NCBI GenBank assembly: GCA_028288445.1
Contig: JAQBNT010000209.1
Span: forward strand, 1 to 49,637
Origin: Hymenobacter sp.
GTDB lineage: Bacteria > Bacteroidota > Bacteroidia > Cytophagales > Hymenobacteraceae
DNA length: 49,637 nucleotides
Direction: 5' to 3'
In this document: one piece after another, positions 34,024 to 40,297 of the stretch
Layout of the letters: each line of letters opens with the position of its first letter
Position numbering within the stretch: position 1 is the stretch's first letter
The notes under the pieces: generated by a model
What the model was told of the DNA's origin: nothing
The model's input: the letters and a program-made list of their open reading frames with translations, nothing else
Database searches by the model: none
Translations under genes and position numbers: made by a program

Positions 34024-36807
34024 TCAGGTGCGCCCGGGGGTGTGCAGGGCTTTGAACTCCGAAGGCGACACCTGATACTTGCCTTTGAAGGCCGTGGAGA
34101 AGTACGAGGGTGAGGAGAAGCCGGTGAGGTAGGCAATTTCGGCAATGGTGCTGCCTTCCTGGAGCAGCAACAGCCGGGCTTTGGTGAGGCGCAGGCTCTG
34201 AATGTAGTCCGACACGCCGGTGCCGAGCAGGGCTTTCACCTTGCGGTAGAGCTGCATTTGGGACACACCGAGGCTACGGGCCACGTCGTCCACGCTCAGG
34301 GTGGGCTGGTCGAGGTTGGCTTCGATGATGGCGGTGAGGTCGGCCAGGAATTTCTGGTCGACGCGCTGCGGGGCTACGGTGGCGGTGTCCACGCTCAGCT
34401 CGCGGCGGAAATGCTCGCGCTGCTGGTCGCGGTTGCGTAGCAGCGTGCGCAGGCTTTCCACTAAGAACGTGGGGTTAAACGGCTTGGTGAGGTACAGGTC
34501 GGCCCCGGCCTGCACGCCGGCCACCTGCTCCTCGGGGGCGCTGCGGGCCGTGAGCAGTACCAAGGGGATGTGCGAGGTGCGCCAGTCGGCCCGCAGCTGG
34601 GCCACCACTTCCAGCCCGCTCAGGCCGGGCAGGTTCACGTCGCATACCACCACGTCGGGGATGGTTTCGCCGGCCATGCGCAGCCCGGTGAGGCCATCGG
34701 CGGCGGAGCTGACCTGGAAGTATGGCTGGAGCTTCTGCAACAGGAAGTTGCGTACGTCGTCGTTGTCCTCAATCACCAGGGCCGTGGCATCGGTACGGGC
34801 GGGCGGTGGCGGGGCAGCCTCGGCATACTCGTCGTCGGGCATCATTTCAGCGATTAGCGCCGGGCGTGGTTCGGGTGCGCCATCGAGGAAGGTGGCGGGG
34901 CGGGCCAGGGGCAGCTTCACCTCGAAGGTGGTGCCGTGGCCCGGCTCGGTTCGGAACGTGAGCGAGCCTTCGTGCAGTCGGGTCAGGCCCTCGGCCAGCG
35001 CCAGGCCGATGCCCGAGCTGTTGGCCGACGACCGGGTGCCCTGGTAAAACCATTCGAAGACGTGCGGCTGGTCAACTTCGGCAATGCCCCGGCCAGTGTC
35101 TTCCACGCTCACGCGCACCACATGGGCCACCAAATCGGGCTGCAGGCTCACGGTGATGTGGCCGCCATCGGGCGTGTATTTAAAGGCATTGGATAAGAGG
35201 TTGAAAAATACCTTATCCAGAATTTCGCCGTCGAACCAGAGCTGCACCACCGGCTCAGCGGGCAGAAACCGGTAGGTGATGTTGCGCCGCCGCGCCGTTT
35301 TCTCAAACACGTCCATCAGCTCGCGTACGAAGTCGACCAGGTTGCCCTCGGTGGCACGCACCGACATGCGGCCCACGTCGATTTTGCGGAAATCCATGAG
35401 CTGATTCACCAGCCGCAGCAGCCGCTGGGCGTTGCGGCGCACCAACTGTAGGTCCTGCCGCTGCCCGTCCGAAAGGTCGGCCCCATCGGTCAGCAGTTCT
35501 TCCACCGGCCCCAGAATGAGGGTGAGCGGCGTGCGCAGCTCGTGCGAGAAGTTGGTAAAAAACCGCAGCTTGGCCTCGGATGAGCGGCTGGCTTCCTCGG
35601 CCGTGCGCCGGCCGGCTTCGGCCAGTTGCTCAATCTGGTTGCGCTGGGTGCTGATTTCGGCATTCTGCTGCTCCAGTTGCCGGCGGATGCGCCGGTTGAG
35701 GCGCAGCGCCCGCCACGCCGACGCGCCCAACAACGTAGCAACCAACAAACTGACCAGCAGCAGATACACGGCCGTGCGCTGGCTGGCGTAGCGGTGCATC
35801 TCCGATTCGAGCTGCTGCTGCTGCCGCCGCAGGTCGTGCTGTTGCAGGGCCAGCTGCTCGGTCTGGGCACGCATCGGCCCCACGTTGGTCGAGTCGATAA
35901 CCATGGTTTCCAGCATGTTTTCTTTCTCGAAGGGCTCGTGGCGCAGGATGTGCAGGGCCGTCCGAATGGCCTCCTCGCCGCCCGTGGGGTAGAGCATGGT
36001 GGCATTCAGCACGCCATCTTCCACAAGCTGCAGGCCGTTGCCCGGCCCGGCCAGCCCGTCCACGCCGATGATGCGGATGTGGTGGGGCAGCGCCAGCCGC
36101 GTCACCACCTGGTAGGCGGCGCGGGCCATGGGGTCGTTGTGAGCAAAAATCAGGTCGGTTTCGGGGTGCGCCCGCAGCACGGCGGGCAGCTGGCGCAGCA
36201 CCGAGGCGGGCTGCCAGTCACAAGCTACTTGGGCCGTCAGATGAATGTCGGGGTAGGCAGCCAGCACCTGGGCAAAGCCTTTAGCGCGGTCGGTAGCCGG
36301 TGAGGAGCCCGGCCGGCCCATAATTTCGAGCACCTGACCGCGCTGGTGCAGCAGCTGGGCCACGTAGCGGCCGGCTGTGCGGCCCACTTCCAGGTTGTTG
36401 CCGCCTACGTAGGCCGTGTAAAGGCGCGAAGTTGTGCGCCGGTCTAATATGACTACTGGAATCCCTTGGTTGTAAGCCGTCTCCGTAAGGGCCGTGAGGG
36501 GCCCGGACTGGTTCGGGGAGAGAATCAGCAGGTCGACTTTCTGCTTAATCAGCTGCTCCACCTGCTGGCGCTGCAACTCGCTGTTGTTGTGGGCATCCAG
36601 CACCTGAAACTGCACGTTGGGGTGGAAGCTCAACTCCTTTTCCATGCCCGCCAGCATGGCCCGCCGCCAGTCGTCGCCCATGGTGCACTGCGAAAAGCCA
36701 ATGCGGTAAACGGGTTCGGGCGGGGCGGCAGCGCAGCCCCCCAACAACACTCCTGCTTGCAGCAGTAGTAGGATTCGGCACCATAATAATTGCAGGAAAT
36801 CAGTCAC
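34024..36807 (-). CDS. Hybrid two-component regulator with periplasmic sugar-binding-like sensor
   Basis: A 927-residue one-protein sensor and regulator. The N-terminus has a lipobox-like LLGGC (Cys25). Residues 30-310 resemble a type-I periplasmic sugar-binding protein (IGFSQCTMGDDWRRAMLAGM, VDLLILSPNQSGPL, VVILDRRTT, LIFAHNDPMARAAYQV, IIGVDGLAG). A membrane helix lies near 345-365. The kinase has FFTNFSHELRTPL (phospho-His), NLLSNAFKYTP and DTGRGI; the receiver has VVVCDVNLPGLSGL (phospho-Asp); the last 100 residues are an AraC-type DNA-binding domain. BT1754 of Bacteroides thetaiotaomicron, which has this layout, senses fructose. Translation starts at GTG 36807, directly after an in-frame TAA. 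Confidence 0.95.
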   Translation of the reverse strand: MTDFLQLLWCRILLLLQAGVLLGGCAAAPPEPVYRIGFSQCTMGDDWRRAMLAGMEKELSFHPNVQFQVLDAHNNSELQRQQVEQLIKQKVDLLILSPNQSGPLTALTETAYNQGIPVVILDRRTTSRLYTAYVGGNNLEVGRTAGRYVAQLLHQRGQVLEIMGRPGSSPATDRAKGFAQVLAAYPDIHLTAQVACDWQPASVLRQLPAVLRAHPETDLIFAHNDPMARAAYQVVTRLALPHHIRIIGVDGLAGPGNGLQLVEDGVLNATMLYPTGGEEAIRTALHILRHEPFEKENMLETMVIDSTNVGPMRAQTEQLALQQHDLRRQQQQLESEMHRYASQRTAVYLLLVSLLVATLLGASAWRALRLNRRIRRQLEQQNAEISTQRNQIEQLAEAGRRTAEEASRSSEAKLRFFTNFSHELRTPLTLILGPVEELLTDGADLSDGQRQDLQLVRRNAQRLLRLVNQLMDFRKIDVGRMSVRATEGNLVDFVRELMDVFEKTARRRNITYRFLPAEPVVQLWFDGEILDKVFFNLLSNAFKYTPDGGHITVSLQPDLVAHVVRVSVEDTGRGIAEVDQPHVFEWFYQGTRSSANSSGIGLALAEGLTRLHEGSLTFRTEPGHGTTFEVKLPLARPATFLDGAPEPRPALIAEMMPDDEYAEAAPPPPARTDATALVIEDNDDVRNFLLQKLQPYFQVSSAADGLTGLRMAGETIPDVVVCDVNLPGLSGLEVVAQLRADWRTSHIPLVLLTARSAPEEQVAGVQAGADLYLTKPFNPTFLVESLRTLLRNRDQQREHFRRELSVDTATVAPQRVDQKFLADLTAIIEANLDQPTLSVDDVARSLGVSQMQLYRKVKALLGTGVSDYIQSLRLTKARLLLLQEGSTIAEIAYLTGFSSPSYFSTAFKGKYQVSPSEFKALHTPGRT

Positions 36808-37046
36808 TTAATTTCTGGAGCAAAAACACGGGGTAAACGTATAATCCAGGAGGACCACCAGGCAATGCCTGCTGCAAACTACACATTATATGGTGATTCA
36901 GATAAATCGGCAACGGTAGTGGGCCGGTATCGCCCATTAATGGTTGAAGGTAAAGTATCCGGGTTTTGTAATCGCCAGCTCTTTTCATGGCAAGCCCCCA
37001 ATGAGAACTGCTGCTACTTGCCAATCGGAGGCGTAATTTAAAAGCA
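36808..37046. other. Leader region of the hybrid regulator
   Basis: About 240 bases between the regulator start and the tRNA terminator. No coding frame is convincing. It may hold the regulator promoter (a TAGTTTG-like match is seen on the minus strand), but none was clear enough to place. Confidence 0.4.
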
Positions 37047-37082
37047 AAACAGCCACCTAGCAATGAAGCTAAATGGCTGTTT
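37047..37082 (-). terminator. Terminator downstream of tRNA-Gly
   Basis: On the minus strand AAACAGCCA pairs with TGGCTGTTT (9 bp), with a further TAGC/GCTA stem inside the loop, and TGCTTTT follows. It begins 8 bases after the tRNA 3' end. Confidence 0.75.
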
Positions 37083-37089
37083 CTGAATG

Positions 37090-37162
37090 AGCGAGAAACG
37101 AGGTTCGAACTCGCGACCCTCAGCTTGGGAAGCTGATGCTCTACCAACTGAGCTACTCTCGC
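37090..37162 (-). tRNA. tRNA-Gly (anticodon CCC)
   Basis: The minus-strand sequence folds as a full cloverleaf of 73 bases. The acceptor stem is GCGAGAG/TTCTCGC with one G-U pair, the D arm GCTC...GAGC, the anticodon arm TCAGC-TTCCCAA-GCTGA (anticodon CCC, reads GGG), and the T arm GCGAG-TTCGAAC-CTCGT. Discriminator base U fits glycine. The CCA end is not encoded. A TAATTTCG element at 37181-37188 on the minus strand may be its promoter. Confidence 0.95.
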
Positions 37163-37180
37163 AGGGGTATCTTGGTGCCA

Positions 37181-37188
37181 CGAAATTA
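37181..37188 (-). promoter_or_regulatory. Candidate -7 element for tRNA-Gly
   Basis: Minus strand TAATTTCG, one base from TAnnTTTG, 19 bases upstream of the mature tRNA 5' end. No clear -33 was seen. Confidence 0.3.
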
Positions 37189-37266
37189 CGCCAAAGAACC
37201 GGATTCGCAACGAGCGAAAATCGGGCGGCCAACCCCGGCTTGGCACGTATCGTATGCACTGTTGAT

Positions 37267-37536
37267 ATGGCAACCCCTCCCCTCCCCCCCGCTACCCAAC
37301 GCCTGGTTGGCCTGCTGCTGATATTCAGCGGTGCGCTGCTGGGCATTGGTTTATTGCTGAAAGTAGCCGTCGGGGCCTATTCCTGGAATGCGGGCAGCCC
37401 GGACAGCCCCTCGGCACTGATGCTGTCGGTGAATCTGGTGGGCCTGCTGGCCAGCGGCTTGCTGATGCGCTGGGGCCTGCGGATGCGGCGCGGCACCAGC
37501 ACCTACCGGAATCCCAACGCCGACGAAATACTCTAA
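37267..37536 (+). CDS. Small two-helix membrane protein, unknown function
   Basis: An 89-residue protein beginning MATPPLPPATQRLVG, with two hydrophobic helices (about 13-33 and 51-70) and a basic end. It is not matched to a known family. The coding frame continues upstream through the tRNA, which is artefact; the ATG at 37267 is the first sensible start. It lies 29 bases before the GNAT gene on the same strand and may share its transcript. Confidence 0.6.
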   Translation: MATPPLPPATQRLVGLLLIFSGALLGIGLLLKVAVGAYSWNAGSPDSPSALMLSVNLVGLLASGLLMRWGLRMRRGTSTYRNPNADEIL

Positions 37537-37553
37537 ATCTGCGGCGGCAACGC

Positions 37554-37561
37554 GACCTTTG
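37554..37561 (+). promoter_or_regulatory. -7-like element directly before the GNAT gene
   Basis: GACCTTTG, one base from TAnnTTTG, ends 4 bases before the ATG at 37566. If used, the transcript would start at or just inside the start codon. Confidence 0.3.
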
Positions 37562-37565
37562 CGTC

Positions 37566-38111
37566 ATGTCATCTCCTCTGCGTATCTCACTGGCCAAGGC
37601 CAATACCGCCACCGCCGCCCAACTGGCCGATTTGGGCCGCCAAACTTTTCAGGACACCTTCGCCGCCACCAATACGGCCGCCGATATGGCCGTGTACCTG
37701 GGCGAGCATTTCGGGCCCGATATTCAGATGGCCGAATTGCAGGACCGCGAAAACACGTTTTTGCTGGCCCACATGCAGAACGAGCTGGTGGGCTACGCCA
37801 AGTTGCGCGACAACTCGGCCCTGGGCCTTCCCGAAGGCCAGGACGAGGCCGGCCGCCTCGAAATTGAGCGCCTGTATGTGCGCGACGACTGGCAGGGCAC
37901 TGGCCTGGGCGCGGCGCTAATGCGTGGCATCCTGGCCCTGGCCGAGCAGTTGCACTGCACGGCCGTGGTGCTGGGCGTGTGGGAGAAAAATGACAAGGCC
38001 CGGGCCTTCTACCAGCGGTTTGGCTTCCGAGAAGTGGGCCAGCACGAGTTCCGGTTGGGGCAGGATGTGCAGACGGACCTGATTTTGCGCAAGGGCATGG
38101 CCGGCCGCTAA
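37566..38111 (+). CDS. GNAT family N-acetyltransferase
   Basis: A 181-residue cytoplasmic protein of the GNAT fold. Acetyl-CoA binding is indicated by RLYVRDDWQGTGLGAALMRGIL (motif A, Q/RxxGxG/A), followed by LGVWEKNDKARAFYQRFGFREVGQHEF (motif B). The acceptor could be a small molecule or a protein; the sequence does not tell. It starts at ATG 37566. Confidence 0.93.
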   Translation: MSSPLRISLAKANTATAAQLADLGRQTFQDTFAATNTAADMAVYLGEHFGPDIQMAELQDRENTFLLAHMQNELVGYAKLRDNSALGLPEGQDEAGRLEIERLYVRDDWQGTGLGAALMRGILALAEQLHCTAVVLGVWEKNDKARAFYQRFGFREVGQHEFRLGQDVQTDLILRKGMAGR

Positions 38112-38117
38112 AGCATC

Positions 38118-38125
38118 TACTTTTG
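38118..38125 (+). promoter_or_regulatory. -7 element for the hydrolase-like lipoprotein
   Basis: A perfect TACTTTTG. With a start about 6 bases downstream, the ATG at 38157 has a leader of about 25 bases, whereas ATGs at 38130 and 38136 would be essentially leaderless. This decides the start choice. Confidence 0.5.
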
Positions 38126-38156
38126 CCGAATGCCTATGCCAGTTCCCACGCGCCCG

Positions 38157-39182
38157 ATGAGCAGTCATTCCCTTCGTAAAAGTGGCGCTTTGCTGGGCGG
38201 GTGCCTGGGCATTCTGCTTACGGCTTGCCAGCCCAAACACGAGCAAACCGCCGAAGCCACCACGCCGCCGGTAGGGCATTACGAAGGCAGCCTCAGCGCC
38301 GCCGGACAGCCCGAGGCGCGGGCCACGCTCGACATTCGCCACCCCAGCCCCGGCCACTACGAAGCCGAATTCACGGCTCCCGGCACCCTTAGCTTCGTGG
38401 CCGACACCATCGTTTTCAGCAACAACCAACTGCGCCTGACGCGGCCCGCCCGCCCCGGACAGGCCCTGGCTCTGACGCTGGACGGCGACTTCTGGCGCGG
38501 CACCCTCACCCTGGATTCCACCAAAGCCACCACCATTCTGGTGAAGCGCGGCGCGCCCACGCCCAGCACCTACCGCACCGAGGAAGTGCCGCAGGCCACG
38601 GGCTCGGCCTGGCTGTTTGCGCCGGCCGATACGGGCACGCCCGGCGCGGCGCTGGCCCTGCTGCCCGACGCCGAAACCGCCCCCACGGCCGCCATCTGGG
38701 CCGATGCGCTGGCCCGCGAAGGCCTCATTGTGCTGCTGCTCCCGCCCGCCGATTCGGCCACGGCCGCCGATGAAACGCCGCGCCTGCAAGCCGCCCTGCG
38801 CCTGCTGCGCGGCACCGCCGGGGCCGACACCGCCAACATAGGGACGTGGGCGACGGGGGGCCGGGCAACGGCGCTGGCCTCGCTGCTGACCGGCCCGGGC
38901 GCACCCCGGACGGCCTTTTTCATCGCGCAAAACCCGGTGGTGGATGCCAATGCCCGCGCCACGTTTCGGGAGTTGCGCAGCCGCAAAATGCCTTTGCTGG
39001 GCCTGTACGGCGGGGCGGGGGCTACCAATCGTGCCGCCGCTTTGCGCAACGCGCTGGGCGGGCGGCGCGGCGCGGCCGTGCGCGTGTACCGCGCCACCGG
39101 CCCCGATTTGCTGCTGCCCGGCAGCGCGGCCTTCGGGCCGGGGCTGCCGGGCGATGTGGTGGAATGGCTACAGGGCAAGTAG
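38157..39182 (+). CDS. Lipoprotein with degenerate alpha/beta-hydrolase-like domain
   Basis: A 341-residue lipoprotein, signal MSSHSLRKSGALLGG then ILLTAC as lipobox. Residues about 40-130 form a beta-rich domain (VGHYEGSLSAAG, a pattern seen before hydrolase domains in this phylum). From about 150 an alpha/beta-hydrolase-like region follows (ALALLPDAETA, WADALAREGLIVLLLPPAD). The usual nucleophile elbow GxSxG reads GTWATGGRA here, so the Ser is absent and hydrolase activity is doubtful. Upstream ATGs (38130, 38136) would place extra residues before the signal peptide. The function is unknown. Confidence 0.8.
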   Translation: MSSHSLRKSGALLGGCLGILLTACQPKHEQTAEATTPPVGHYEGSLSAAGQPEARATLDIRHPSPGHYEAEFTAPGTLSFVADTIVFSNNQLRLTRPARPGQALALTLDGDFWRGTLTLDSTKATTILVKRGAPTPSTYRTEEVPQATGSAWLFAPADTGTPGAALALLPDAETAPTAAIWADALAREGLIVLLLPPADSATAADETPRLQAALRLLRGTAGADTANIGTWATGGRATALASLLTGPGAPRTAFFIAQNPVVDANARATFRELRSRKMPLLGLYGGAGATNRAAALRNALGGRRGAAVRVYRATGPDLLLPGSAAFGPGLPGDVVEWLQGK

Positions 39183-39200
39183 CCGGGCAATGCCTACGGG

Positions 39201-40205
39201 CTAAAAGGCCGCGTACTCAAGTACGGTGATGAACGGAGCCCCCCCGGCGGTGGTGCCGTGCCCACGCAACTGAAGCCGGGTTTCCGTCAGTGCCGTGACC
39301 TCGTAAGTGGCCGGTGAGCCACCCGGGAAACTCAGGTTGAGAATGCCCAGACCGGCGTCGAGCGCCCAGGTGCCGGCCACGGTTTGCGGGTCAGAAGTCG
39401 CGCATTTGGTCGCGCCTTCGTCTTCGATTAGCTGGCTTGGGACGTTAAAGCGGAGGAAGTTGTCGCGCTCGCAGGCAGGTATTGAGGCGTAGACATCTAC
39501 GGCACTGCCGGCACCGGTCACGTCATACAGGTAGCCGGTCAGGCGCCAGTTGGGCCTGGTGAGCCGGTAGGTGCGCGTGGAAGCAGCGGTGATGACCGGC
39601 AGCACGGTATTCTGCCCCGATACGACCGCCACGTTTGCCAGCTGGTTGGGCGGATAGTAGGCCAGGAAAGCAAACGTGGTGATGCCGCCCAGATAAGTGG
39701 CGTTGAATTCCACGAAGTAGCTACCGGGCGGGAGGCTGGGGAAAGAGAAAGCGCCGGTGCTGGAGGGCGTGGCCGTGGCACTGAAGCGGGTAGTGGCCTC
39801 GGTTACGGTCACGAGCGTGACGGCGTCGGCGGGCGCGATGGTGCCGCTCAGCGAGCCGCTGGTTTGCTGCACGGCTACGGCCGGCACCTGCGTGGTGGCC
39901 CCCGCCGCCACCACCGCCGTCACCGGGGCCGGGGCGATGTAAGTGGCGGCCGGCGCGAAGCTCAGCACGTAGGAGCCCGCCACCAGGCCCGCAAACTGAA
40001 AGGTGCCCGTGGCGGTCACGGCGGCCGTGGCGGTGCTGCCGCCGAGCCCGGCCGCCGTGACGGTGACCACGGCGGCAGCCGGCGTTACCGTGCCGCTAAT
40101 GCCGCCGGGGGACGGCGCGGCGGGGTCTTCTTTTTTCGAGCAGGCCGTGAGGAAAAGCAGGCCGCCGACCAGCAGCGTCAGCAAAAAGCGTAAGGGGTGC
40201 ATCAT
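39201..40205 (-). CDS. Lipoprotein with Ig-like/carboxypeptidase-regulatory modules and lipocalin-like end
   Basis: A 334-residue lipoprotein, lipobox LFLTAC. Two modules of about 65 residues (GTFQFAGLVAGSYVLSF and GAFSFPSLPPGSYFVEF) resemble carboxypeptidase regulatory-like domains. From about residue 215 a lipocalin-like domain is suggested by NWRLTGYLYD, PACERDNFLRFN, DEGATKCATSDPQTVAGTW and LNLSFPGG, a pattern common in lipoproteins of this phylum. Binding partner unknown. The ATG at 40205 is taken; the frame could start at a TTG three codons earlier. A TAACTTTC -7-like element lies about 35-45 bases upstream on the minus strand. Confidence 0.82.
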   Translation of the reverse strand: MMHPLRFLLTLLVGGLLFLTACSKKEDPAAPSPGGISGTVTPAAAVVTVTAAGLGGSTATAAVTATGTFQFAGLVAGSYVLSFAPAATYIAPAPVTAVVAAGATTQVPAVAVQQTSGSLSGTIAPADAVTLVTVTEATTRFSATATPSSTGAFSFPSLPPGSYFVEFNATYLGGITTFAFLAYYPPNQLANVAVVSGQNTVLPVITAASTRTYRLTRPNWRLTGYLYDVTGAGSAVDVYASIPACERDNFLRFNVPSQLIEDEGATKCATSDPQTVAGTWALDAGLGILNLSFPGGSPATYEVTALTETRLQLRGHGTTAGGAPFITVLEYAAF

Positions 40206-40297
40206 AAATAGCAAGGCGAATAAAAATCCGGGGAATTAAACTACCCGAAAGTTAGGGCCTTACCAAGGATACCGCCGGGGGCGGGCCGCGCCCGGCG

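Noticed and set aside
37087..37266. Upstream extension of the small membrane protein
   Set aside because: The frame runs through the tRNA-Gly gene on the other strand; ATG 37267 is sensible.
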